A program made the translations under genes and the position numbers. From Photobacterium sp. GJ3 (GTDB lineage: Bacteria; Pseudomonadota; Gammaproteobacteria; Enterobacterales; Vibrionaceae), in NCBI RefSeq assembly GCF_018199995.1, contig NZ_CP073579.1:744001-808000 (forward strand): 64,000 nucleotides of DNA, in the 5' to 3' direction. Below are positions 18,137 through 26,882 of this stretch, one piece after another. The notes under the pieces were generated by a model. It was not told the DNA's origin. It did no database searches and worked only from the letters and a program-made list of their open reading frames with translations. Within the stretch, counting starts at the first letter, position 1; every line of letters begins with the position of its first letter.

Positions 18137-19168
18137 ATGTCATTACTAAGAAAAATCTATGCACTTGTTTTGCTCGGTCTTACTGTTTTTGTTCTGGGGC
18201 TGGTTCTGGATAGAGTTGATAGCGCCCCGAGAACAGATGACGCCTACGCCTGGGCAGACACAATAGATGTGGTTCCTGAGGTAAGCGGACGTATTATCGA
18301 GCTTCCGGTTCAGGATAATCAGCTGGTGCGCAAAGGCGATCTGCTGTACAGGGTCGATCCTCGTCCGTACGAAAACGCACTGGCCGCAGCACAGGCAAAG
18401 CTGGCTACGCTGGATGAGCAGATCAGACTGCAACAGCGCTCGGTGGACGCTCAAAAATTTAATGCCGAGGCCGTCTCCGCGCAGGAAAAGAGCGCTAAAG
18501 CTCGCTACATTCAGGCGGCAGACTCATACCAGCGTAAACTATCTCTGGTTAAAAAGGGCTATGTATCCAGAGACGATCTGGAGCAAGCCTTGAGCGCAAA
18601 GAATAGCGCCGAAGCTATCTATAAAGCCGCCCGTCTTCAGACTCGTCAAGCAAATTCGGCAATAACCGACGTTAAAGCCCTTGTCGCTCAGAAGGCAGAG
18701 GTAAAAGTCCAAATTGTGACAGCCAAGCTCAACCTTGAATACAGCGAGGTTTATGCCCCTTTTGACGGAAGGATAGCTTCACTGAGAACCACTGTCGGTC
18801 AGTACGCCTCTCCAGCTCAGTCTGTAATGACGCTAATTGATACCAGTCAATGGTACGTGATAGCCCACTTTAGAGAAACAGACCTTAAGGGTGTTCATAA
18901 CGGAACCCCAGCCAGAGTGTACCTGACCGCAGATACCAGCAAGCATTATACCGGCGTCGTTGAATCTATGAGCTATGGCGTTGCTCCTAAAGATGGTGGC
19001 CGCATAGTTAACGGTCTGCCGTCAGTCGAACGCAGTATAAACTGGGTGCATGTCTCACAGCGATTCCCTGTCAAAATTGCAATACAAGATCCTGATCCCT
19101 GGTTATTCCGTATCGGTGCTTCAGCAATAGCAACAGTGCAACGAGATATAAAAGCGGAAGATAAATAA
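18137..19168 (+). CDS. mdtN: MdtN-like membrane fusion protein
   Basis: The 343-residue protein is a HlyD/EmrA-type periplasmic adaptor, the same length as E. coli MdtN. One N-terminal membrane anchor (about residues 8-26) is followed by the lipoyl-like half-motifs (VVPEVSGRIIELPVQDNQ, DLLYRVDPRPYE), a coiled-coil hairpin (about 75-175) and the matching half VYAPFDGRIASLRTTVGQYA. It links an inner-membrane transporter to an outer-membrane channel. It lies between ytcA and an mdtO-like gene, as in the mdtNOP locus. Confidence 0.85.
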   Translation: MSLLRKIYALVLLGLTVFVLGLVLDRVDSAPRTDDAYAWADTIDVVPEVSGRIIELPVQDNQLVRKGDLLYRVDPRPYENALAAAQAKLATLDEQIRLQQRSVDAQKFNAEAVSAQEKSAKARYIQAADSYQRKLSLVKKGYVSRDDLEQALSAKNSAEAIYKAARLQTRQANSAITDVKALVAQKAEVKVQIVTAKLNLEYSEVYAPFDGRIASLRTTVGQYASPAQSVMTLIDTSQWYVIAHFRETDLKGVHNGTPARVYLTADTSKHYTGVVESMSYGVAPKDGGRIVNGLPSVERSINWVHVSQRFPVKIAIQDPDPWLFRIGASAIATVQRDIKAEDK

Positions 19169-19170
19169 CT

Positions 19171-21168
19171 ATGCAGATCCAAGCTGAGCACAAACATACA
19201 GGCTTCTTGCACCGCCTGGCACAGGATCTGATGCCCTATCCGGGAAGAGCAAACCAGGTACTGCGAACCGTATTGGCATGCGCTATCGTTATCCTTATTT
19301 CCCAGACTCTTATGGTACCGTGGTTAGCCCTTTCATTGGTGGTGGTTTTCTTTGTAACCCAGACCAACGTCGTAGTGACCCGGTTAACCGGTGCACTGTT
19401 TATACTTGCAGCCACGCTGGCTATTGCCTTGTCACTGCTGATCATTATGGTCACCTGGAATGCACCGCTGCTGCGGATTCTCTCAGCTTGCATCGTTTTT
19501 TTCGGCAGCGTGTTTCTTATGCGCACCAGCAAGTTGGAAGTTATCTTTTTCGTTGTTGCTATTGTTGTCATTTACGCGCAAAGCCTGGTTGATATTGCAC
19601 CTAACGCCGAACTGCTTGTCAGAAGCATTCTCTGGGTATGGGTGGCCGTCAGTTACGCCATCGCCGTAACGGTGATCATCAATACGCTTTTTTTGCCGAT
19701 TGATCCGGTAAAGCAATTCAAACATGCCATGCAGGGTCAACTGGAGGCGGTGATTCGCCTGCTTGAGCCGGCAAAGACCGAGGAGCGTTTATCGGACGAT
19801 CCCGGCAAAGCAGGCCGGGAGATGCAGTCTCTCTACAAGCTGCTCAGGTTCAGCGTGATGAGTGATCAATCGATCAGGGACAGGGAGCAGGAGCATCTGG
19901 CTCTGCTCTCCTTGATCTCGGAACTGAGGGCAATCACCTGTCATCTGCCCGCCGTCATCAATCACCCCGCAGACAGAGAGCTCGCCCGTCACTTGCAACA
20001 AAGCTGCCGGCTTATCTCAGCATCAATAGCGGAAAACAGCGCCTTTCCTGCGATCACCTTTGATAAACAGGCGGGAGAAAACGCTGCGTTAAAAAACATG
20101 GCAACCACTCTGCATAGCTACTACGAAGGTTCGGCAATACATAATTCAACAGCAGAGGCGGGCAAAGCCGGTTTTCTGGTGTCTGATGCATTCAGCAATC
20201 CGCGCTACCCTATGTTTGCCTTAAAAACACTGCTAAGTGCATTCCTGAGCTATCTGCTGTATGCAATGACGGATTGGGAAGGAATCCACACCATTATGCT
20301 GACCTGCGTGATAGTTGCCCAGCCGGGACTGGGCAACATACAGCGAAAGATAGCACTGCGTCTGATTGGCGCCTGCATTGGCGGCCTGATAGCGCTGGGC
20401 TCGATTGTTTTTATCCTGCCGCAACTGGATTCTGTTTTCGGTCTTCTGATGCTGACCCTGCCCGTTATGGCTGTCTCTTCCTGGATCACAACCGGCCCGG
20501 AAAGAATAAGCTATGCCGGTATTCAGATGATGTTTACCTTCTCCCTGGCCGTTCTGGGAGCATTTGGCCCTGTTTATGAGCTGACGGAGGTCCGGGACCG
20601 GATAATAGGCATTATCGCCGGTATCATTATCGCCGGTATCACGCACCTTCTGATCTCACCCGAACGGGAAAGCGATCTGCTGCTGTCCAAGCTGTCCAGA
20701 CTGCTCAATTTAGCCAGAGAAGGGTTCGGCCGTGCAGATACTCCCTACCGCAGAACGGAGATAAACAGCGGTATGGCGGAGTGTGAAGATATCTCTTCCC
20801 GGGTTGCGCTGGAGCCCACTTGGATGCGTACAGAAGGTGCACACGACATCATTTATCACAAGCAGCAAATGCTGCTCCAGGGTGTAAAGCATGTGTTGAT
20901 ACAAACCGACAGGCTTTCCCTGATCATCCGTCATATGTCAAAGCAACACCTTTCCCAGAGCGAGGCCGCGCTCGCCCTGCTGGAAGCCAGACTGAAACAG
21001 ACCTCCAACTGGCTGGAAGGAAAAAGCGAACGAGCGCCTTTGCTAAACAGTTTCAACCTGTTAGCTGCTACAATGCCGGAAGAATTAAAGATCTCGGCAA
21101 TAGAACTTAATGAAAGCCTTAATCAACTGAACCAGCTCTCTACCGATTTCGATAAAGTTAGCTCTTAG
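19171..21168 (+). CDS. mdtO: MdtO-like FUSC-family efflux subunit
   Basis: This 665-residue inner-membrane protein is of the FUSC/aromatic acid exporter type, similar in length to MdtO. An N-terminal block of membrane helices (about residues 25-175) precedes a soluble region, a second helix block (about 335-490) and a cytoplasmic tail. It follows mdtN with only two bases between. MdtNOP affects resistance to compounds such as puromycin and acriflavine in E. coli. No mdtP-like outer-membrane factor follows, so the complex must borrow a TolC-type channel from elsewhere. Confidence 0.83.
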   Translation: MQIQAEHKHTGFLHRLAQDLMPYPGRANQVLRTVLACAIVILISQTLMVPWLALSLVVVFFVTQTNVVVTRLTGALFILAATLAIALSLLIIMVTWNAPLLRILSACIVFFGSVFLMRTSKLEVIFFVVAIVVIYAQSLVDIAPNAELLVRSILWVWVAVSYAIAVTVIINTLFLPIDPVKQFKHAMQGQLEAVIRLLEPAKTEERLSDDPGKAGREMQSLYKLLRFSVMSDQSIRDREQEHLALLSLISELRAITCHLPAVINHPADRELARHLQQSCRLISASIAENSAFPAITFDKQAGENAALKNMATTLHSYYEGSAIHNSTAEAGKAGFLVSDAFSNPRYPMFALKTLLSAFLSYLLYAMTDWEGIHTIMLTCVIVAQPGLGNIQRKIALRLIGACIGGLIALGSIVFILPQLDSVFGLLMLTLPVMAVSSWITTGPERISYAGIQMMFTFSLAVLGAFGPVYELTEVRDRIIGIIAGIIIAGITHLLISPERESDLLLSKLSRLLNLAREGFGRADTPYRRTEINSGMAECEDISSRVALEPTWMRTEGAHDIIYHKQQMLLQGVKHVLIQTDRLSLIIRHMSKQHLSQSEAALALLEARLKQTSNWLEGKSERAPLLNSFNLLAATMPEELKISAIELNESLNQLNQLSTDFDKVSS

Positions 21169-21190
21169 GTTACTAAAAGTAAACTGATTG
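21168..21190 (+). promoter_or_regulatory. HxlR-type operator-like motif before the DMT permease
   Basis: GGTTACTAAAAGTAAACTG is the best palindromic copy (TTACTaaaAGTAA) in the window. It overlaps the last base of the mdtO-like gene and lies 47 bases before the permease start. Confidence 0.65.
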
Positions 21191-21237
21191 ACCATAGTTA
21201 CCATAAGGACATAATACGTCTTGTAAGGGCTGGGCGT

Positions 21238-22179
21238 ATGTCCAATTCGTCATCAACAGAACAGCAGGTGCCGAAATTGAGCAAAACAGCAGACCTAGAT
21301 ATAAAAAACGCAGTGGCAAAAAAAATCATTGCGCTAGTGCCTTGGATATTTGTGTTTCTCTGGAGCACGGGTTTTATCGGAGCAAAATACACTGTGGCTT
21401 ACAGCGAGCCCTATTTTCTTCTGTTTCTGCGCGGAATATTGTCCTGTATTGCGTTCGCGGTACTGGCTCTGCTGTTTAAAGCAGACTGGCCCAGCAAGAG
21501 CACAGCACTTAAGCAGATGACAACCGGCTTGATGATACAGGCGATGTTTCTTGGTGGCTGTTTTAAAGCTATCTACCTAGGAATGCCAGCGGCTTTTGTC
21601 TCGTTGGTAACCGGCATGCAGCCTATACTCACTGCATTGATTGTTACGTCACTGTATAGAAAAAAATTCAAAGCTATCCAATGGGTGGCTATTGCGATTG
21701 GTTTTCTTGGTGTTTATTTGGTACTCAACCCGAATACAGAAAACAACACTATCGAGTTCAGCGCCATTTTGGCGGCAGCTGTCGGGCTCCTTGGTATGAC
21801 TATTGGGAGCCTCTACCAGAAGAGATTCAGGGGAAACGGCCATGTGCTGACACAAGTATTCTTCCAGTATGTTTCGTTGACGCTGATCATGGGGATGTTG
21901 ACTTTTATCTTTGAGAAGCAGAATGTCCTGTGGAGTGCCAGCTTTGTACTTGGACTCGGCTGGCTGGTATTTGTTGTCTCGGTCTGTGCCATTCTTCTGC
22001 TGATGTTTATGATTGAAAGCGGAGAGTCGACCAAGGTAGCCACGTACTTCTATCTAGTGCCTGTTTTCACTGCTATAGAGTCATGGCTACTGTTCAATGA
22101 AAGCATTTCAACCATTGGGATGCTTGGTATGATATTTTCACTTGTCGGTTTGCTGGTCTTTATGCGTACGTCAAACTAA
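21238..22179 (+). CDS. DMT-superfamily EamA transporter
   Basis: The 313-residue protein has two EamA repeats with ten predicted membrane helices. The motif-rich segments include FLWSTGFIGAKYTVAY after a charged N-terminus of about 35 residues, AIGFLGVYLVLNP at mid-length and FSLVGLLVFMRTS at the end. Such permeases export metabolites, amino acids or drugs. An operator-like motif close upstream suggests control with the redox island instead of with mdtO. Substrate unknown. Confidence 0.85.
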   Translation: MSNSSSTEQQVPKLSKTADLDIKNAVAKKIIALVPWIFVFLWSTGFIGAKYTVAYSEPYFLLFLRGILSCIAFAVLALLFKADWPSKSTALKQMTTGLMIQAMFLGGCFKAIYLGMPAAFVSLVTGMQPILTALIVTSLYRKKFKAIQWVAIAIGFLGVYLVLNPNTENNTIEFSAILAAAVGLLGMTIGSLYQKRFRGNGHVLTQVFFQYVSLTLIMGMLTFIFEKQNVLWSASFVLGLGWLVFVVSVCAILLLMFMIESGESTKVATYFYLVPVFTAIESWLLFNESISTIGMLGMIFSLVGLLVFMRTSN

Positions 22180-22311
22180 ACGCTTCTCGAGACTTTCTGT
22201 TTTTTAATCATTACCTATAGTTTCTGACTACTAATGAGCGCTGCACCTTCATTATAATTCAAGCCAAGAGCCTGATTCACCTTTTCCTTTCACTTTGCGG
22301 TGCCTTTATTC

Positions 22312-22350
22312 ATTGAAGTAGTTCAGGTATTTCACTTGAACCACTTCAAT
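22312..22350. terminator. Long hairpin downstream of the DMT permease
   Basis: ATTGAAGTAGTTCAGGT pairs with ACTTGAACCACTTCAAT (two mismatches) around a 5-base loop. It lies 130 bases after the permease stop. There is no T-run, so it may instead be a decayed mobile or regulatory structure. Confidence 0.4.
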
Positions 22351-22963
22351 GAGGTTGAGCTTCAGGCTACTCAACCATAGCTCAACATTAAGAATATGCA
22401 GTGCTAACACGTTGGAATGGCAGCTATCAATTACCACCTTTTCGAGTCATCCATGAAGTCCGATTACCTTTTGGAAAACTCTCGCTCTCTTTTTTGTTTC
22501 GCGTATAACGTAGGAGAAGATCAATCAAATCAGCATATTTATCTGCCGCCAGGTAGTAATATTCCGATTGACGTTAAGACTGGCTTCTTTCTCAGGTACG
22601 CCCAGTGCTCCAGTAGTGGTGAAAATTTGATAACCCTCCAATTAATAGTCGAGTGTTCAACTTAGACACCCTGCTCTGTCATCGCCTCTTCGCTTACACA
22701 GTAGCTTAAACTCAGCACTCCTGTTTGCAACAAACCAGTATTCGACTTACCTGACAGTCAGGGTCGAATTCCCAGGCCCTCAACTGATAATATCACCCTT
22801 CACGTACACGAATATCCTTTTCGAGACCCCCTAGTAGCAAAAAGTCGAGGTCTCGTGGGTAGATAGAACTTTTTATTTAATAAACCTATTGTTCTGGAAT
22901 ATAAAGTCCCAATCGATTGATTTTATTTAACATACGTGTTCGTACATTTATCGAAAAAACAGT

Positions 22964-22990
22964 GGTTACCAAAAGAAAACTAATTACAAA
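22964..22990 (+). promoter_or_regulatory. HxlR-type operator-like motif before the second SDR
   Basis: GGTTACCAAAAGAAAACTAA followed by TTACAAA lies 132 bases before the SDR gene at 23122 and conforms to the island consensus. Confidence 0.5.
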
Positions 22991-23121
22991 CAGTTTCCTT
23001 TTGTTTTATAACTTGAAAGGTCCGGCTGTACTTGGTCACTGAAAAATGTGAGAAGCTAAGTAACTCCGGAAATCATCTAGAACAAATAGTACGTTCCGAC
23101 ATTAATTTGTAGGAGAAGAAA

Positions 23122-23937
23122 ATGAAGAAAACTATACTCATAACCGGTGCCGCGACAGGTCTGGGTAAGGGTACCGCAATCGGCCTCGCTCAGGCTGGTC
23201 ATAAGGTGATTGCCACCGTCGAAAACTGGCCGCAGGTCACCCAGTTGCGCGCCGATGCGGATGCCGCATGTGTCGATCTTGTGGTCGAGAAGCTCGACTA
23301 TCTCAAGCCCGATGATCACGATACGGTTCTGCGCAAATATGGCAAAGAGGTCGATATCGCGGTGCTCAATGCCGCCACAGGACAGACTGGCCCGGTAGCG
23401 GAGGTGCCTGTCGATCGTATCCGCGAGGTCTTCGAGGTGAATGTCTTCCACACCCTAGAACTGGCGCAGCGCTTTGCAGCCATCTTCGTCAAGCGCGACA
23501 GCGGAAAGATCATTTTCACGTCGTCGATCGCTGGCTTCTGGATCCTGCCCTATCTTGCGCCCTATGTCGCGTCAAAACACGCGCTCGAGGCCATTGCACA
23601 GCTCATGCGACATGAGCTGGAAGACACCAATGTCAAGATTGCGACCATCAACCCCGGTCCGTACCGTACTGGCTTCAATGACCGCATGTATGACACGGTC
23701 GATCAGTGGTTTGAGCCAGGCGTAAACTTCAGCGACGAAGCTCCGCTGCGCGAAATGCAAGCGCAGATAGCAGGAGAAGACCTTCAGCTCGATCCGCAGC
23801 CGATGATCGACTTCATGGTCAATCTCATCCCGCAAGACGATCACAAGTTTCGCAACGTTTACCACGAGGGTTTTGTCGAAGATGTCAAGCAGTATCAGCT
23901 AGGTCTCTGGACGCAGCCGATGAAAGGGAAAGCGTAA
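23122..23937 (+). CDS. SDR-family oxidoreductase, GC-rich import
   Basis: The 271-residue product is a classical SDR. The glycine motif TGAATGLGKGTA is at residues 7-18, the NAA block near 86, the catalytic serine in FTSSIAGF and the catalytic YVASK near 151-155. Codon use is distinctly GC-richer (third-position C and G) than the neighbours and resembles alphaproteobacterial genes, suggesting horizontal transfer. AGGAGAAG lies 7 bases before the ATG. An operator-like motif upstream would place it under island control. The substrate is unknown. Confidence 0.86.
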   Translation: MKKTILITGAATGLGKGTAIGLAQAGHKVIATVENWPQVTQLRADADAACVDLVVEKLDYLKPDDHDTVLRKYGKEVDIAVLNAATGQTGPVAEVPVDRIREVFEVNVFHTLELAQRFAAIFVKRDSGKIIFTSSIAGFWILPYLAPYVASKHALEAIAQLMRHELEDTNVKIATINPGPYRTGFNDRMYDTVDQWFEPGVNFSDEAPLREMQAQIAGEDLQLDPQPMIDFMVNLIPQDDHKFRNVYHEGFVEDVKQYQLGLWTQPMKGKA

Positions 23938-23950
23938 TTAGAACGCAACG

Positions 23951-23974
23951 TGAGCCGGAGACAAGTCCGGCTCA
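23951..23974 (+). terminator. Hairpin terminator after the SDR gene
   Basis: A perfect 9-bp stem (TGAGCCGGA and TCCGGCTCA) with a 6-base loop starts 13 bases after the stop; a T-run follows about 13 bases later. Confidence 0.65.
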
Positions 23975-24188
23975 TGGCAATAGGAGTTTTTTATACGACG
24001 ACCGGTGATACACGCTATGACTATGTTCAAATTTGAGGTCGGACCGCCCTTTCTCTTAACATGAATACCAAAATATGAAGTAAATCTTTGTAATTCTTTA
24101 ATTGCGCTAAATACAGATCGATATTGGAGAATAGACTTAGAAATCGCCCAAATAGAAGACAAGTCCGCTAGTTACGCGAGGTAATGAT

Positions 24189-24998
24189 ATGGCAGAGAAC
24201 ACAGCAGGAAATAAGCAACAAGGTGCCCGTGCACAGTTGAATTACCATTTGGATGACGGTAGCCCTTTGCAAATCCTGATTGACGCTGATGGCATTCCAG
24301 GCAAGCGAATTGATCCACCATTGGAAACAATTACCATCCATTTGGAGGACGTTAGAGACTCACTTCCCGTATTTAAGGATGGCGGGCTAGAGTTCACCGT
24401 ATCACCTACTCAAGTGGAATCATTTGAACCACTTGAAAACATCAAAGCACAATATGACAACGAATCGGAAGCCTTGATTAAAAAGGTGACAGGTGCTTCC
24501 GAAGTCGTGATATTTGACCATACCATTCGGGTTGATGGACCGGGCGTCAGACCTCCTGCAAGACATGTTCATGGCGACTACAACGCGACCTCAGCTCTGA
24601 AACGCCTGAAGGACGTTCTTGGCGAAGAACAGGCTGCACAATGGGTCGAATCAGGTTTCGGTATTGTCAATATATGGCGCCCGATTGTGGGCCCAGTCCA
24701 GCGTGCGCCACTAGCCTTTATTGACCCCGCAACCATGGATGAGAAGGACTGGCTGGACATTGATATTGTCTACCCGGATCGAATTGGGCATATCATAGGC
24801 CTAAAGTACAGCGAACAGCACCGCTGGGTCTATTGGCCAGAAATGACGACTGATAATGCTGTCGTTTTTAACGTCTATAGCAGCACTGGCCTGGCACCAG
24901 TAGCGCACTCAGCTGCGGACGTCATTGGCACGCCAAAGGACGCCCCCACCCGCAAGAGCATTGAAACACGTTGCTTGGCCAAATTTGAGCGTTCGTAG
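24189..24998 (+). CDS. CmcJ/NvfI-like oxidoreductase
   Basis: The 269-residue protein resembles the CmcJ/NvfI family of putative Fe(II)/2-oxoglutarate-type or related oxidoreductases, best known from fungal and actinobacterial secondary metabolism. Family segments include VVIFDHTIRVDGPGVRPPAR with HVHGDYN (candidate metal ligands near residues 125-130), GIVNIWRPIVGPV, and HRWVYWPEM. No partner biosynthetic genes lie nearby. It is the last gene before the cassette array, 41 bases from the IS3 end fragment. Family call is good; reaction unknown. Confidence 0.75.
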   Translation: MAENTAGNKQQGARAQLNYHLDDGSPLQILIDADGIPGKRIDPPLETITIHLEDVRDSLPVFKDGGLEFTVSPTQVESFEPLENIKAQYDNESEALIKKVTGASEVVIFDHTIRVDGPGVRPPARHVHGDYNATSALKRLKDVLGEEQAAQWVESGFGIVNIWRPIVGPVQRAPLAFIDPATMDEKDWLDIDIVYPDRIGHIIGLKYSEQHRWVYWPEMTTDNAVVFNVYSSTGLAPVAHSAADVIGTPKDAPTRKSIETRCLAKFERS

Positions 24999-25039
24999 CT
25001 GTGCATAACTTTGCAACAGAACCCTTGCACAGCTCATGC

Positions 25040-25079
25040 AACTCTAATTATGCATGTAACTAATTAGGGGAGGTTTACA
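25040..25079 (+). mobile_element. Right-end remnant of the IS3-type element
   Basis: ACTCTAATTATGCATGTAAC followed by TAATTAGGGGAGGTTTACA repeats the right terminus of the IS3 element at 4539-4577 with one change. It marks the left boundary of the cassette array, so an IS3-mediated deletion may have trimmed the array here. Confidence 0.7.
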
Positions 25080-25108
25080 TATACTCAACGCTAATGGTAT
25101 TCGTTATT

Positions 25109-25489
25109 CTATAGTTTGAAAGGCGCACATGGCGTTCCCTGGTGATACTTGAGTTGCCAACAAGTCCCTGTAAAAACCCAAATAGAACAACGTTTCGCAT
25201 AATCACTAACTTCACCTGAGGCACTCACCATTGCTGACTCATACGTCAGAAGTTGAACTGATGGCTCAAGCTGAATGCATTGGTAACTTTGAGAATGAAT
25301 ACGCGTATTAGAAGGCTCTTCTGATGCCATCAATTGTTTAATCGACGTAAAATCATAACTGTTTCCTGATTTACCCACTTCTAAAAAACAGGGATGAATT
25401 AGACGATCAATATCCGCTTTACTTTGACGTATGTCGTACTGATGCAATTCGATCTCTTGTTCAATGAGAATATCCATTGAATCTCCCAA
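25109..25489 (-). CDS. Cassette: DUF4440 / NTF2-like protein
   Basis: The 126-residue protein looks like a DUF4440 member with the NTF2-like cone fold. It has an N-terminal helix (EIELHQYDIRQSKADIDRL), then HPCFLEVGKSGNSYDFTSIKQLM and the paired strands QLLTYESAMVS and RCSIWVFTGTCWQLKYHQGT. Members are binding proteins or isomerase-like enzymes of unknown substrate. Its own attC would be at the left and has been lost next to the IS3 fragment. Confidence 0.7.
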   Translation of the reverse strand: MGDSMDILIEQEIELHQYDIRQSKADIDRLIHPCFLEVGKSGNSYDFTSIKQLMASEEPSNTRIHSQSYQCIQLEPSVQLLTYESAMVSASGEVSDYAKRCSIWVFTGTCWQLKYHQGTPCAPFKL

Positions 25490-25503
25490 GCTAAAATGAC
25501 AGG

Positions 25504-25632
25504 TAACACCGCATCAGAGGTGGCAACGTTATTCCAAGAAACTAAACATCCCCCCCCCCCCCCGAAACACAATAACCAACTGAACCGAGAAGCTGTTATG
25601 TGATGAGAGTGCTCTGAAACGCCTTGCTAGGC
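25504..25632 (-). repeat. attC site with a 14-C run
   Basis: On the minus strand the site runs from CTAGCAAGGCGTTTCAGAG to CCTCTGATGCGGTGTTACC, giving paired outer and inner arms. The central loop holds 14 consecutive cytosines (25550-25563 on the plus strand). Confidence 0.75.
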
Positions 25633-26100
25633 GAGCGCTGCCCAACGAAAGTACGGCCGCTGACCAACCATACGCTCAACGTCAGCACCTAGATTTTTGT
25701 AAAAATCGTGTGCTTTCACATTATTCGAACTCGCCGTCCACGCGATGTGCGATGCCTGTGCTATTTCAGCTTGGGCTTTCATCGCTTGCATCAGTTCACG
25801 GCCATAACCCTTCGACCTTTGCTCTGCAATCACGAAAAGATCGTCAAGCCAGATAGAAGGTTCGCCACTAAATGAAGAATACCGATAATGGAATAAAGCA
25901 AAACCCAGAACTTTACTCGCCCGTTCCAACAACAAAGCATGGGCAAATGGATAATCACCGAATAACGTGAGTTCAATTTTTTCTACCGTTGTAGAAATTT
26001 CACCGTTAAAGCCTTTCATACTTCGATCAAATTCAGCTTTCAGCGCAATGAGTTCTAACAATTTACCGGCATCTCGCCTGGTCGCTTTCCTTACGATCAT
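25627..26100 (-). CDS. Cassette: GNAT N-acetyltransferase
   Basis: The 157-residue protein has the GNAT fold: IVRKATRRDAGKLLELI at the start, the LLLERASKVLGFALFHY strand, and the acetyl-CoA loop EQRSKGYGRELMQAM (Q/RxxGxG/A), ending with NNVKAHDFYKNLGA. It resembles diamine/spermidine-type acetyltransferases. Acceptor unknown. The stop codon lies within the attC site, as is common in cassettes. Confidence 0.85.
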   Translation of the reverse strand: MIVRKATRRDAGKLLELIALKAEFDRSMKGFNGEISTTVEKIELTLFGDYPFAHALLLERASKVLGFALFHYRYSSFSGEPSIWLDDLFVIAEQRSKGYGRELMQAMKAQAEIAQASHIAWTASSNNVKAHDFYKNLGADVERMVGQRPYFRWAALA

Positions 26101-26103
26101 TTC

Positions 26104-26190
26104 TTCTCCATGACTGAAAATTTGGTTGTCCGCTATCGCCCAGTGACATTATGCAACACGCGTTCCAGTTCACCTTTGAACAATAGGCTA
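26104..26190 (-). repeat. Degenerate attC-like site
   Basis: The minus strand reads CCTATTGTTCAAAGGTGAAC and then GGAACGCGTGTTGC, resembling the left half of other sites here; the right core is poorly conserved. Confidence 0.4.
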
Positions 26191-26193
26191 GCT

Positions 26194-26859
26194 TCATATC
26201 TGTCGGATAAACAACAGGTTAGCACCAGATAACGCCAGAAAAGATGCACAAGCTCTGTTAAAACGCTTCGCCATGTGCGGTTTTGTGAACCATTGCCTCA
26301 CATATATTCCAAGGATGGCGTATATAGAGATTGCGCACATTTCTAAGACCAAGAACGTTAAACCCAAAACAAAAAACTGTCCATTTACACTTGTGGAAAC
26401 ATCGACAAATTGTGGGAGAAACGCAGTAAAGATCAAGATGGCCTTGGGGTTGCCAGCGGCGAGTACAAACTCTTGTTTCGCTAAGCCTAAATGGTTACGA
26501 TGGTTCTCTATTTCTGTCATTGGACTGGCTTCTGAACGCCAAAGTTGAAACGCAATCCACAGCAAGTAGGCTGCACCCAAAAGTTTTATCACGAGAAATA
26601 GGGTCTCAGATGCGTAAAGCACGACGGCTAAACCTGAAGCAGCGAATACGATCATTACTGTAAAAGCTGAAATCCGGCCAAGGCCAGCAATGAACGCAGA
26701 CTTAAAGCCATAACAACGAGCATTGTTCATTGATAACAGGTTGTTTGGCCCTGGTGTCATATTGAGCGCAAAACATGCAGGGATAAAGAGTAATAACTTC
26801 CAGATTTCCACAATCGTTCCTCCATGAAAACGAACACCACCCGGCAGCGGTCTGTTCAC
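26194..26859 (-). CDS. Cassette: LysE/RhtB-family exporter
   Basis: This protein of up to 221 residues is a LysE-type amino-acid exporter with six hydrophobic segments and the N-terminal signature ACFALNMTPGPNNLLSMNNA, followed by GLGRISAFTVMIVFAASGL and LAAGNPKAILIFTAFLPQFV. A start at the ATG at 26811 (IWKLLLFIPACFAL, preceded by a GGAACGATTGTG region) would give a length nearer the family norm of about 205. It likely exports an amino acid or analogue. Confidence 0.85.
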   Translation of the reverse strand: MNRPLPGGVRFHGGTIVEIWKLLLFIPACFALNMTPGPNNLLSMNNARCYGFKSAFIAGLGRISAFTVMIVFAASGLAVVLYASETLFLVIKLLGAAYLLWIAFQLWRSEASPMTEIENHRNHLGLAKQEFVLAAGNPKAILIFTAFLPQFVDVSTSVNGQFFVLGLTFLVLEMCAISIYAILGIYVRQWFTKPHMAKRFNRACASFLALSGANLLFIRQI

Positions 26860-26882
26860 ACATCGCTAGCCGGGCCTTGTTA
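26826..26882 (-). repeat. Short attC site
   Basis: The minus-strand arms CCCGGCTAGCG and CGCTGCCGGG pair with one extrahelical base, flanked by AACAAGG and GTGTT cores. This is a compact site of about 55 bases. Confidence 0.65.

Larger units (their letters stand above)
22180..23110. other. Intergenic region, hairpin and weak small frame
   Basis: An 82-codon plus-strand frame (22417-22665) lacks a convincing ribosome site or recognisable domain, and I do not call it. A 17-bp near-palindromic stem lies at 22312-22350 and a weak 7-bp stem at 22822-22855. The operator-like motif at 22964 belongs to the next gene. Confidence 0.4.

Noticed and set aside
19236..21110. Many long antisense and shifted frames within mdtO
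   Set aside because: They are shadows of a GC-rich coding frame with regular codon use.
22417..22665. 82-codon plus-strand frame as a gene
   Set aside because: No ribosome site, no recognisable domain and an amphiphilic composition typical of chance frames.
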